A stretch of DNA of 13,483 bases from Streptomyces sp. NRRL S-87 (GTDB lineage Bacteria > Actinomycetota > Actinomycetes > Streptomycetales > Streptomycetaceae), in NCBI RefSeq assembly GCF_000719335.1, contig NZ_JOGB01000099.1:1-13483 (forward strand), read 5' to 3'. Below, in pieces: positions 6,086-13,362 of this stretch (its first letter is position 1; each line of letters begins with the position of its first letter). The position numbers and the translations under genes are program-made. The notes below the pieces were generated by a model that was not told where the DNA came from, searched no databases, and saw only the letters and a list, made by a program, of their open reading frames with translations.

Positions 6086-7297
6086 TCAGACGCCGACGTA
6101 GTTCTCGGCGAACCAGTCCTGTTGGGCGCGCGAGGTGCGCAGTGCGGCGATGCGGGCGCGCCGCAGGCCCTCCTGGAAGGGGGCGGACTCCTCGGAGTCC
6201 GGGGTGCCGTGGAGCAGGCGGATCATCCAGTGCGAGAACTCCTGCGCGCGCCAGATGTGGGCCAGGCACCGCTGCGAGTAGTGCTCCAGGGGTTCCGTCC
6301 GCCCGTGCGCGAGGGCGTCGGTGAGGGCGAGGGCGAGGACCTCGGCTCCCAGCACCGCGAGGTTGGCGCCCTTGGCGGCGGACGGACTGATCAGCGCGGC
6401 GGCATCGCCGACCAGGAACAGGTTGCCGTGGCGCAACGGTTCCAGCACGTCGGACTCGAGGCGGACGACGGAGCGTTGGACGATCCGGCCGCGCAGCAGC
6501 GGGCCGTAGCGGGCCGCTCCCATGCGCACGGCGAGTTCGTCCCAGATCGCGTCCTCGCTCCACGCGTCGGTGCCGGCGCCGGGTTCGCACTGCAGGTAGT
6601 AGCGGGTGATCTCACGGGAGCGCGCCATGTGGCCGGCGAATCCGCGCGGGTGGACGGCGTAGCCGACGGCGTCCAGGCTCGGTGGCGCCTCGGCGAGCAG
6701 GCCGAGCCAGGAGACACCGTGGTCGCGGTGGTGGCAACGGACCGCGCCCGGCGGGAGCGAGCCCCGCCCGGCCCCGTGGCGGCCGTCGCAGGCGGCGACG
6801 TACCGGGCCCGCCAGCGCGCGGGGCGTCCGTCGCGGTCGCGTACCGTCACCGCGGGGGTCGGGCCGTCCGCGTCGCGGACGGCGAGGGCCTCGGTCTCGA
6901 AGTCGATCCGGCCGCCGGCGTCGAGGTAGTCCGCCAGGAGGTCGGCGACCAGGTCCTGTTGGGGGTAGACGGTGTGCGGCTCGCGCCGTCCGAGGTTCGT
7001 GTAGTCGAGGCGGAAGCGGCCGTCCTCGGTGCGGAACTCGCACACCCCGTGCTGCTGTCCGCGCCGGCGCAGTCCCTCGTCCAGACCGTTGCGCTCCAGG
7101 ACGCGCACGGTGTTCGGGGCGAGGAAGCCGGCCCGTGCCCTGGTCCGGACGTGCTCGCGTCCGGCGCGTTCCAGGACGACGCAGTCGATCCCGGCGCGGA
7201 GTAAGAGGTTGCCCAGCACCAGGCCCGCGGGCCCGGCACCGAGGATCACCACATCAGCCGAGTCCTGGGCGACCCGGTCGTACCGACTCTCTGTCAC
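6086..7297 (-). CDS. PobA-like FAD aromatic hydroxylase (4-hydroxybenzoate type)
   Basis: A 403-residue class A flavoprotein monooxygenase, close in layout to 4-hydroxybenzoate 3-monooxygenase, which uses NAD(P)H and O2 to add a hydroxyl ortho to a phenol. Visible are the Rossmann GAGPAGL (20-26), the FAD-ribose GD motif at LVGDAA (295-300) and the C-terminal ENYVGV. Aligned by eye with Pseudomonas PobA from memory, Tyr213 (for Y201), Arg226 (R214), Arg232 (R220), Tyr234 (Y222), Pro305 (P293), Asn312 (N300) and Tyr400 (Y385) are kept. Ser212, which contacts the substrate carboxylate, is Met224, and the PobA residue Thr294 is Ser306. The substrate may therefore be a different or carrier-linked hydroxyaryl compound. 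The start is GTG (7295-7297) without a ribosome binding site but 8 bases after TATGAT, suggesting a leaderless mRNA. Leu32 is encoded by TTA (7202-7204), the codon read by bldA tRNA in Streptomyces. Confidence 0.88.
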   Translation of the reverse strand: MTESRYDRVAQDSADVVILGAGPAGLVLGNLLLRAGIDCVVLERAGREHVRTRARAGFLAPNTVRVLERNGLDEGLRRRGQQHGVCEFRTEDGRFRLDYTNLGRREPHTVYPQQDLVADLLADYLDAGGRIDFETEALAVRDADGPTPAVTVRDRDGRPARWRARYVAACDGRHGAGRGSLPPGAVRCHHRDHGVSWLGLLAEAPPSLDAVGYAVHPRGFAGHMARSREITRYYLQCEPGAGTDAWSEDAIWDELAVRMGAARYGPLLRGRIVQRSVVRLESDVLEPLRHGNLFLVGDAAALISPSAAKGANLAVLGAEVLALALTDALAHGRTEPLEHYSQRCLAHIWRAQEFSHWMIRLLHGTPDSEESAPFQEGLRRARIAALRTSRAQQDWFAENYVGV

Positions 7298-7305
7298 AAC
7301 GGTGG

Positions 7306-7311
7306 ATCATA
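7306..7311 (-). promoter_or_regulatory. -10 element for a leaderless hydroxylase transcript
   Basis: On the minus strand TATGAT (five of six consensus bases) lies 8 bases upstream of the GTG start at 7297, about where transcription would begin at the start codon itself. No Shine-Dalgarno sequence is present. The -35 region is weak (CGGGTC at 17-bp spacing), so an activator may be needed. Confidence 0.5.
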
Positions 7312-7397
7312 GGCAGCGAATACGACATGACCCGACGAAGATCACCCGAATGCCCCGTGGTGAGAGAAAAGGATTCTTCCCACGTCGCGTCGCGCGA

Positions 7398-7433
7398 GGG
7401 GGCGGGCCCGGCCCGTGGGCCGGTCCCGCCCCC
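7398..7433 (-). terminator. Strong GC hairpin after the M4 peptidase gene
   Basis: The outer stem GGGGGCGGG (7398-7406) pairs with CCCGCCCCC (7425-7433), and the inner stem CCGGCCC (7408-7414) pairs with GGGCCGG (7417-7423) around a 2-base loop, with one mismatched pair between. It follows the minus-strand stop at 7452 and separates the protease from the hydroxylase. Confidence 0.75.
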
Positions 7434-7451
7434 CGTGGGTCACCGGTCAGG

Positions 7452-10304
7452 TCAGCAGGTCCCGGCCGGCCGGTCGCGGACGACGAGGTCCGTCGAGCCC
7501 GTGGTCGCGTCGAGCCAGACGACCTGACGGCCCGCGCCCGCCGCCGGGTAGCTCTGCTCGCCCCGGTTGCAGGAGACGCGCTCGCGGCGGGAGCCGTCGG
7601 TGGTCAGCTGCCAGAGCTTGGGCAGCGACTCGTTGCGGTACCGCGTGTCGGGCGTCAGGCCGACGACCGTCAGCGCCTCCTGCGAGACCGTCAGGTCGGT
7701 GGCGATGAGCGCCCCCGGCTTGTGCTCGCTGCTGACGGCGGCCGCGTGGGTCCCGTCCAGGGCGGCGCTCATGATCGTCAGCTGCCCCGCGTCGCCGTCG
7801 TCGGTGTCGCTCAGCCAGAACACCTTCTCGCCGTTGATGCCGGTCTGGCCCAGGCCCTGCGGCTCCTCGAGGTTCTCCGCCAGCACGGCCTTGCCGGTGG
7901 TCAGGTCGACGACCTCCACGCCGAGGCGGTAGGTGCCGCCCTGCGGGTAGAGCTTGGCGTAGGCGATCCTGTTGCCGCTGATGGAGGGCAGCGCCGTGAG
8001 GACGTTCCACTTCCGGCCGTCGGTGAAGACGGGGGCCTTGTCGGTGGGCCGCTGGTAGCCCACGTGCCGGCCGCCGAAGAAGTCGTACTCCTCGAACACG
8101 ACCGTGTTCTTCTCCACCCGCAGGCCGGAGACGCCCGTCACCGAGCTGTAGAGGGTCTTGATCGGCCCACCGGCGACGGGGCGCGAGAGGATGTCGACCG
8201 AGGTGGGGCCGTAGGCGGTCCAGACCACGGTCCTGCCGTCGGTCGCCGGGCCGGTGTGGTAGCGGCCGTCGTTGGGGCTGATCACCTTGGCGCCGCCGGT
8301 GCCGTCCAGCCGGCCGGCGTAGACGGAGTAGGGCTCGGACCCGTCCTCGTTGGACTTCGAGGCCGTCCACCATCCGCCGCCGGCGCCCACGCCGGAGTCG
8401 GTGGTGTTCAGCCCGCCGAAGAGGGTGTCGCTGTCCACGCCCAGGGCCTGCTCCCAGCCCGGGACGATGCCGTGGGCGTTGAACGAGCGCTTGACCGTGT
8501 TCTGCTGGGCGGCCGTCACGCCGAGGGCCCTGGCCGCGGCGAGCACCGCGTTGCGGGCCTCGGTGAACCCGTCGATCGGCGTCATGTACTCGGTGAGGGC
8601 CTTGTACACGATCCGGTCGGCCAGCTGCCCGCCGAGGTCCTCGCGCATGTCCCACAGCGCGCCCGAGAAGATCGTCGAGTTCAGGTGGACGCCGCCGTTG
8701 TCGGTGGCGAACGACACGCCCAGGAAGCTCTTCGAGGTCGTGGCCCCGTCGTTGAGGTTGCGCAGGGCACAGTCCGCGGCCGCCTTGGTACGGCACAGGT
8801 CCTCGCCGATCAGGCCCGCGGCGGGGTCGCCCATCGGCGTACCGCTGGCGGTGACGTCGATCGCGTTGCCGAAGTAGTCGGCGATGGCCTCGTTGAGCGC
8901 GCCGGACTGGCCGGCGTACACGAGGTTCGCGGAGTGCTCCACGACCCCGTGGGTCATCTCGTGGCCGACCACGTCGGTGTCGGCCGACAGCGGCTTGAAC
9001 TCGTCGTCCCCGCTGCCGTACACCATCTTGGTGCCGTCCCAGAAGGCGTTGACGTACGGCAGGCCGTAGTACGTCACGCCGACCAGCGAGTTGACGGTCA
9101 TCCCGGCGCCGTCGAGGCTGTCCCGCCCGTGGCTGTTCTTGAAGTAGTCGTAGACCCGGCCCGCGTTCCAGTGCGCGTCCACGGCACCGGAGTCGGTCGC
9201 GACGGCGCCGAACGCGGTGGTCGGGGACGAGAACATCTTGATGCCGGTCGGCCACCTGCCCGAGGCCTCCGAGACCGACGTGCCGCGCGCGTCCCAGGTG
9301 GCCAGGAGGTTCTTGGTGGTGGCCCGCATGCGGCCGGCGTCGGCCAGGAGGTAGGTGGCGGTGGACGGGTCGTAGGCGACGTCCAGCGCGGTCGCGGCGC
9401 CGCTCAGCCTGGTCCCCGACCCGGTCTCGGGGACCAGGCCCGCGGGCACCGGCGGCGGGGCGTCCGCGGTGGGGCCCTCGGCGGTCTCGCCGACGGTACG
9501 GGCCGCGGGCGCGGCGACCGTCTTCAGCGCGCTGTACTGGAGCACGGGGTAGCCGGAGCGGGCGTCGACGTACACCTCCTCCACGACCGGGGCGCCGGTG
9601 CCGGGAGCCGTGCCGCGCACCGTGACGCGGTAGGCGAGGACGCCGGCGCCCTTCGGCAGGACCACCAGGCCCTTCGCCTCGCCGGTCAGGCCGGTGGTCG
9701 CGGCGTCGTCCTCCGCGCGCGGAGCCCGGCTCTTGTCGAGGACGCCGTTCAGCCGGCGGGCCGTGGCCGCGACGGCGCGCCGGACCGCGAGGTCCTCGCC
9801 GATCTGCGGGGTGACGTCGGTGCGCAGGGCGGTGAAGTAGTGCCCTGACGTGCCTGTGACCACGCGCTTGCCGTCCCGCTTCTGCATGCGCACCACGTAC
9901 TGTCCGCCCAGGACGTCGACGCCGCGGTACCTCTGCTGCAACCGGACGGTCTCACCGGTACGGCCGGTGGTGGTGGTCGCCAGGGGGGTGAGATCGCTGC
10001 CCGCCCGGGGGATCTTGTAGCGGCTCTTGTGCGCGGCGAGGTGCCGGCGGGCGGCGTCGGCCGGGGCGGCCTTCGCGTCCACGGGCTCGCGGAGGCCCTC
10101 GACGAGGACCGGCGTCGCGGTACCGCGGCCGGGCACGAGGTTCGAGGGTCCGGCGTCGGGGTCGACGGCCCACGCGGGCGAGGCCGGGAGGGCCATCGCG
10201 GCGGCCAGCAGAACCGCGAGGCCGCCGGCCGATCGGAGCGGTTTCCGCCATATCCGCCTCGTGGCCGGGGTGCTCGTCGACGAGGGCGTGTGGGACTTGG
10301 GCAA
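7452..10304 (-). CDS. Secreted M4 (thermolysin-family) zinc metallopeptidase with propeller-like C-terminus
   Basis: A 950-residue preproenzyme. The start is TTG (10302-10304), supported by GAGGAG at 10310-10315. A signal peptide runs to about residue 46 (hydrophobic AGGLAVLLAAAMALPASPAWA). Then come an FTP-type propeptide (around 80-145, with YRGVDVLGGQYVV), a PepSY-like inhibitory segment (about 165-258) and the M4 catalytic domain (about 300-620). Zinc ligands are His448 and His452 in GHEMTH plus Glu472 in LNEAIAD; Glu449 is the general base and His540 (DNGGVHLN) the transition-state histidine, all as in thermolysin. Residues about 650-950 hold roughly six beta-rich repeats (such as GRTVVWTAYGP, GNRIAYAKL, GEKVFWLSDTDD, GRQVVWLDA), suggesting a TolB-like propeller. 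Cysteine pairs 504/512 and 912/950 may be disulfides. It is exported, matures by loss of the propeptide and digests external protein. It is divergent from the LuxR-type gene at 10455. Confidence 0.93.
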   Translation of the reverse strand: MPKSHTPSSTSTPATRRIWRKPLRSAGGLAVLLAAAMALPASPAWAVDPDAGPSNLVPGRGTATPVLVEGLREPVDAKAAPADAARRHLAAHKSRYKIPRAGSDLTPLATTTTGRTGETVRLQQRYRGVDVLGGQYVVRMQKRDGKRVVTGTSGHYFTALRTDVTPQIGEDLAVRRAVAATARRLNGVLDKSRAPRAEDDAATTGLTGEAKGLVVLPKGAGVLAYRVTVRGTAPGTGAPVVEEVYVDARSGYPVLQYSALKTVAAPAARTVGETAEGPTADAPPPVPAGLVPETGSGTRLSGAATALDVAYDPSTATYLLADAGRMRATTKNLLATWDARGTSVSEASGRWPTGIKMFSSPTTAFGAVATDSGAVDAHWNAGRVYDYFKNSHGRDSLDGAGMTVNSLVGVTYYGLPYVNAFWDGTKMVYGSGDDEFKPLSADTDVVGHEMTHGVVEHSANLVYAGQSGALNEAIADYFGNAIDVTASGTPMGDPAAGLIGEDLCRTKAAADCALRNLNDGATTSKSFLGVSFATDNGGVHLNSTIFSGALWDMREDLGGQLADRIVYKALTEYMTPIDGFTEARNAVLAAARALGVTAAQQNTVKRSFNAHGIVPGWEQALGVDSDTLFGGLNTTDSGVGAGGGWWTASKSNEDGSEPYSVYAGRLDGTGGAKVISPNDGRYHTGPATDGRTVVWTAYGPTSVDILSRPVAGGPIKTLYSSVTGVSGLRVEKNTVVFEEYDFFGGRHVGYQRPTDKAPVFTDGRKWNVLTALPSISGNRIAYAKLYPQGGTYRLGVEVVDLTTGKAVLAENLEEPQGLGQTGINGEKVFWLSDTDDGDAGQLTIMSAALDGTHAAAVSSEHKPGALIATDLTVSQEALTVVGLTPDTRYRNESLPKLWQLTTDGSRRERVSCNRGEQSYPAAGAGRQVVWLDATTGSTDLVVRDRPAGTC

Positions 10305-10454
10305 GGGGTCTCCTCAACCATGAGTGCCTGTCGTGTTGCTGTGAGTCGCCGCCATGCAAGCGCTGCGGGCCGCTCCCGGGCCAGACCCGGGGGCCCCTCG
10401 GAACTGGCCACGCACACTTGTGAGGACTCTGTGAAGCGGTTCAGAATCCCCCGC
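10305..10454. promoter_or_regulatory. Shared divergent control region of protease and regulator
   Basis: These 150 bases separate the TTG start of the M4 peptidase from the ATG of the LuxR-type regulator. They contain two CCCGGG palindromes (10375-10380 and 10386-10391) five bases apart, a possible operator. On the minus strand TTGCAT resembles a -35 for the peptidase, but no convincing -10 follows. Confidence 0.4.
10418..10447 (+). promoter_or_regulatory. Candidate promoter for the LuxR-type gene
   Basis: TTGTGA (10418-10423) and CAGAAT (10442-10447) lie 18 bases apart, each matching four of six consensus bases. The predicted start of transcription, about 7-8 bases later, coincides with the ATG at 10455, which lacks a ribosome binding site. 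A leaderless mRNA is therefore likely. Confidence 0.4.
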
Positions 10455-11342
10455 ATGATCGATACCGACCGGTATGACCTGACTCCGGCCCGCACGCAGG
10501 ACGACGACGGGCCGGTCGTCCACGCGGCCGCCGACCCGGCCGACGCACTGCGCACGCTGATCCAGCGCCGTCAGGCGTTCCTCCACCAGGAGTCCGCGGA
10601 CCTGAAGTCCCTGCAGTACTACGCCGACCGGCTCGCCGACCGACTGCCGCCCGGGCCGGCCGACCCCGAACGCCGCGGAGACAGCGGTGCCCTGACCGGC
10701 AGTCCGACGGTCGCGGCCCGCCTGGACGCCGTCCTGCGGGCGGCGGAGGCGGAGGTCCTCGTCCTCGACCGGTCGACCTGCCGGCCGGACGCACCGGGCG
10801 CCGACCGGGAGGCGGGGGTGGTGGACTGCGACCGCATCCGCGAACTCCTGGCCCGCGGAGTTTCCGTACGGACCGTCACCGACCGCAGGAGCACCGACTT
10901 CCCGGACCGCGCCAAGGCCCTGGTCGCCCTCACCGAGCTCGGCCTGCAGGCCCGGATCGGCCTGCGTCTGCCCACCGGGATGGTCCTCGTGGACCGGAGC
11001 AGCTGCCTGCTCCTGCCCTCGGACGGCGACGGGGCGGCCGAGACCGCCCACGTCCTGGGCGGCCTCCTGCTGCACCACGTCGCGCTGCCGCTCTTCGAAT
11101 CCCTGTGGGCGCGCGCCACCCCCGTCGGCAGCGCGGGCAGCCCGCTGACCGCCGACCAGCGCGAGTTGTTGGGCCTCCTGGCCTCCGGCCTCAAGGACGA
11201 GTCGATCGCCCGGCGGTTGGGGGTCCACGTGCACACCGCCCGGCGGCGCATCAGCCGGATGCTCGAGGAGCTGGACGCCGACACCCGCTTCCAGGCGGGC
11301 GTCCAGGCCGGTTTCCGCGGCTGGCTCCGCCCCGCTCCCTGA
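10455..11342 (+). CDS. LuxR-type HTH regulator with PLD/TrmB-like sensor region
   Basis: A 295-residue transcription factor. Residues 230-290 are a GerE/LuxR helix-turn-helix (PLTADQRELLGLLASGLKDE, then SIARRLGVHVHTARRRISRM). There is no phosphoacceptor receiver domain. The middle (about 84-190) resembles the phospholipase-D-like effector region of TrmB-type regulators: AEAEVLVLDRS, IRELLARGVSVRTVTD, FPDRAKALVALTELGLQARI, and MVLVDRSSCLLLP. The N-terminal 30-65 segment is a charged helix (LIQRRQAFLHQESADLKSLQ), possibly for dimerisation. ATG at 10455 is chosen because a -10-like element fits a leaderless start. GTG at 10431, with GAGGA five bases upstream, is a fair alternative that adds eight residues. 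It is transcribed away from the M4 peptidase, a common arrangement for an exoenzyme regulator; the target is inference. Confidence 0.85.
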   Translation: MIDTDRYDLTPARTQDDDGPVVHAAADPADALRTLIQRRQAFLHQESADLKSLQYYADRLADRLPPGPADPERRGDSGALTGSPTVAARLDAVLRAAEAEVLVLDRSTCRPDAPGADREAGVVDCDRIRELLARGVSVRTVTDRRSTDFPDRAKALVALTELGLQARIGLRLPTGMVLVDRSSCLLLPSDGDGAAETAHVLGGLLLHHVALPLFESLWARATPVGSAGSPLTADQRELLGLLASGLKDESIARRLGVHVHTARRRISRMLEELDADTRFQAGVQAGFRGWLRPAP

Positions 11343-11380
11343 TCCGGTACGCCGCCGACACGTGCCGGCAAGCACGACGC

Positions 11381-11407
11381 GGCCCCGCACTCCCCGAGTG
11401 CGGGGCC
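11381..11407 (+). terminator. Terminator after the LuxR-type gene
   Basis: A perfect 12-bp stem, GGCCCCGCACTC (11381-11392) with GAGTGCGGGGCC (11396-11407), closes a CCC loop 39 bases after the stop. Confidence 0.8.
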
Positions 11408-11410
11408 GGC

Positions 11411-11700
11411 GCCGTTCAGGCCCGCGCGGGACGCATCTCCTCCGCAGGGTCCCGGGCCGCCGTTCGCCGCGGAGCCCGGCCGCGCGCTCCGGACAGGGGG
11501 CGAGGCTGACGTGCGATCGCTCCCACCCGGAATCCGAGCCCGGAACGCATGCGGGAACGGGGGGTCCCATGCGCGCACGGGCCGGATCTGACGGCACCTC
11601 GGGGCGGCCCTGACGTGGGCTTTTCCGGTGAATCTGCCGGGTGGGGTGAACCGTGGCAGGCTGGGAGTGCGTGTTTTGCCCCAGTCAGAAGGAGCACGAA
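11411..11700. other. Intergenic leader of the DUF7144 gene
   Basis: No gene is supported here. An imperfect hairpin is possible at 11547-11572 (GCATG with CATGC). A GCTTT (11619-11623), 15 bases, GGGTGG (11639-11644) arrangement loosely resembles stress-type sigma promoters (GTTT-N14-16-GGGTAT), but two -10 bases are off. Confidence 0.25.
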
Positions 11701-12135
11701 ATGGCGACGCAGAGCGCGAGAGCGACCGGTGGCGGTACGCAAGGGTGGACGGCCGTGTCCGGCTGGACCCTGTTCGCCGGAACCATGCTGATCTTCGGCG
11801 GCGTCATGGCCGTCTTCGAGGGGATCGCCGCCATCGCCAAGGACGACGTGTTCGTCTCGACGCGGAACTTCACCTTCCAGTGGAGCCTGACCGGCTGGGG
11901 CTGGCTGCACCTCATCCTCGGCATCGTGGTGGTGCTGGCGGGCCTCGCCCTGTTCAGCGGAGCCACGTGGGCACGGGTCGTCGGTATCGCAGTGGCCGGC
12001 CTGTCCATGCTCGCCAACTTCGCCTGGCTGCCCTGGTACCCGTTCTGGGCGATCCTGCTGATCGTCATCGACGGCTTCGTCATCTGGGCCCTGTGCGTCG
12101 GCCCCAGCAGGGACCGGGAGGCCTTGCGGGTCTGA
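11701..12135 (+). CDS. DUF7144 family four-helix membrane protein
   Basis: A 144-residue integral membrane protein. ATG at 11701 has AAGGAG 6 bases upstream, which favours it over the in-frame GTG at 11653. A polar N-terminus (MATQSARATGGGTQG) precedes four predicted transmembrane helices at about 22-44 (WTLFAGTMLIFGGVMAVFEG), 64-86 (GWGWLHLILGIVVVLAGLAL), 92-110 and 114-134 (FWAILLIVIDGFVIWAL). The DDVFV loop after helix 1, the GWGWLHLILG start of helix 2, GATWARVVGI and LPWYPFW match what I recall of DUF7144 proteins, common in Streptomyces and of unknown function. It is monocistronic, with a terminator soon after the stop. Confidence 0.88.
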   Translation: MATQSARATGGGTQGWTAVSGWTLFAGTMLIFGGVMAVFEGIAAIAKDDVFVSTRNFTFQWSLTGWGWLHLILGIVVVLAGLALFSGATWARVVGIAVAGLSMLANFAWLPWYPFWAILLIVIDGFVIWALCVGPSRDREALRV

Positions 12136-12190
12136 GACGCCGGCGGCCGGCACCGCTGCCCGCACGGCTGCGGGATCGGGAGAGGCACGA

Positions 12191-12230
12191 CGAGGGGTTC
12201 CGGCTTCCCGACGGAGGCCGGAGCCCCTCG
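12191..12230 (+). terminator. Terminator after the DUF7144 gene
   Basis: A 14-bp stem (12191-12204 with 12217-12230, CGAGGGGTTCCGGC pairing with GCCGGAGCCCCTCG with one G-T wobble) and a 12-base loop, 55 bases after the stop codon. Confidence 0.75.
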
Positions 12231-12267
12231 CTCTGCGTGCCCGGGCGTCGCCGCAGCACGAACTCCA

Positions 12268-12286
12268 AGGACTTGTCCGGGCGATC
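12268..12286 (+). repeat. Left terminal inverted repeat
   Basis: AGGACTTGTCCGGGCGATC; its inverted partner is at 13363-13382 with one additional C. It overlaps the terminal TGA (12285-12287) of the transposase remnant and lies 37 bases beyond the DUF7144 terminator. Confidence 0.7.
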
Positions 12287-12760
12287 ACGTTCGGAGCCAG
12301 GTGGTGAGGACTGCTGCCTCCTGCGCCACCTCCACCAGGCGGGTGACGGGACTTTGCCACGGTGTCTCGCCCTGGCGGTCTCCCATCGCGACCCCCTTTG
12401 GTGCGGGAGCCGGGGGCGGCTCGGTGCGGGCGCCGGCCGCGTGCTGATGCGCCCGCACGATGGTGGAGTCGACTGAGATGCCCCAGTCGATCTCACCCGC
12501 CGCGTCGGCCGCGGCCTGGACCTGCTGGAGCAGGCGTTCCCAAGTCCCGTCGCCCGACCACAGTCGATGGCGTTCATAGACCGTCTTCCACGGCCCGAAC
12601 CGTTCCGGCAAGTCCCGCCACTGCACGCCGGTCCGCACTCGGTGCGGAATCCCGTCGATCACCTGCCGCTGGTCCCGCCACCTGCCGCAACTCCTGTTGC
12701 TGCCGGCAGGAACGGCTGCAGCCGTTCCCACTCCGCGTCACTCAGATCACCCCGCCCCAT
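12285..12760 (-). pseudogene. IS5-family transposase, frameshifted and internally deleted
   Basis: The N-terminal part of an IS5-type (DDE) transposase. It opens at ATG 12760 with MGRGDLSDAEWERLQPFLPA, then the frame shifts by one near 12700. The rest continues in another frame: CGRWRDQRQVIDGIPHRVRT, VQWRDLPERFGPWKTVYERH, GTWERLLQQVQAAADAAGEI, then DWGISVDSTIVRAHQHAAGA, where VDST holds the first catalytic Asp. After about GARTEPPPAPAPKG the family pattern stops. The final residues, SPVTRLVEVAQEAAVLTTWL, could be the displaced C-terminus, meaning the central catalytic part was deleted. A neighbouring frame reads PPGGGGAGGSS over the same bases, which resembles the usual Gly-rich segment, so a further frameshift is an alternative. 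Intact members have about 270-290 residues. The gene cannot encode an active transposase. Confidence 0.85.
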
Positions 12761-12816
12761 GACAGGGAGAACGACACGGACACACACCGGTCACAAGGTC
12801 GTACGAACGTTGCCCT

Positions 12817-13290
12817 CTACCCCGCGACGAAGGGTGCGTATCCCACCGGGACCTCGCTCACCTGAAGGTCCGAGAAGAGCAAGGTCAGGTTGTGCGCGTT
12901 GGTCTCAATGCACACCTCATGGAAGTCGACCCCGAGGGCGTTCGACCAGTGTCGGGTCGCCTCCGACTCAGGGAGAAGCTTGGCTCCCGGGTACAGACAG
13001 TGCCACTTCACGCCCCAGACGTATCCGTCGAGGTCGGCGTCGGTCTCGGACTCGATGAGCCGGTCATCCAATGAGACCCGCCAGGTGTCCGCCGGCACCG
13101 ACGTCTCGCACCGGGCCTCAACGCAGTACCGAAAGAGATACCGCAGGTGACACGGCATGATGCCGGTACGGGGATCCGCAGTCGCGTAGACGATGACCTC
13201 GTAGTCGCGCATGTAGTTCGTGTATCCGTGGTGCACGACAGCGTGATCGAAGGTCTCGTCCAGCATCTGTTCAAGAACGGCGGTATCCAT
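12817..13290 (-). CDS. YxiG-like protein, probable passenger gene
   Basis: A 157-residue soluble protein without signal peptide or membrane segment. Its conserved-looking core (DYEVIVYATADPRTG, HLRYLFRYCVEARCETSVPA, WRVSLDDRLIES, DLDGYVWGVKWHCLYPGAKL, DFHEVCIETNAHNLTLLFSD) matches what I remember of actinobacterial proteins annotated YxiG-like. Their biochemical role is unknown; in Bacillus the yxiG name comes from the wapA neighbourhood. The start is ATG 13290, the first in frame, with a weak ribosome binding site (GAAGGG). The protein looks intact, with a natural end at GYAPFVAG. Its GC content is lower than that of its neighbours, and it lies inside the inverted-repeat-bounded segment on the same strand as the broken transposase, so it was probably brought in by transfer. 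The family call is from memory. Confidence 0.7.
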   Translation of the reverse strand: MDTAVLEQMLDETFDHAVVHHGYTNYMRDYEVIVYATADPRTGIMPCHLRYLFRYCVEARCETSVPADTWRVSLDDRLIESETDADLDGYVWGVKWHCLYPGAKLLPESEATRHWSNALGVDFHEVCIETNAHNLTLLFSDLQVSEVPVGYAPFVAG

Positions 13291-13362
13291 ACCGCCCTTC
13301 TACCTCACTCGGCGGGACCTTCGAAAACGAGATTCACAAGCGCCAGGGATCGTCTCCTCAGA

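Noticed and set aside
4100..7204. A 1034-codon open frame on the plus strand antisense to the methyltransferase and hydroxylase
   Set aside because: It is a GC-bias shadow; the translation is Gly/Gly-Gln-rich without domains, while the opposite strand has two clear enzyme families with active-site motifs.
7029..9848. A 939-codon plus-strand open frame over the hydroxylase 5' end and the M4 peptidase
   Set aside because: It is a shadow of minus-strand genes and has no recognisable domain.
12770..12816. An internal terminal repeat just upstream of the transposase start
   Set aside because: No match to AGGACTTGTCC in either orientation was found here, so the closest partner of the left repeat remains the one at 13363-13382.
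12879..12885. A second MerR operator half-site (CAAGGTC), also seen at 12792-12798
   Set aside because: Only single half-sites occur, with no matching arm at the right distance and no promoter spacing.
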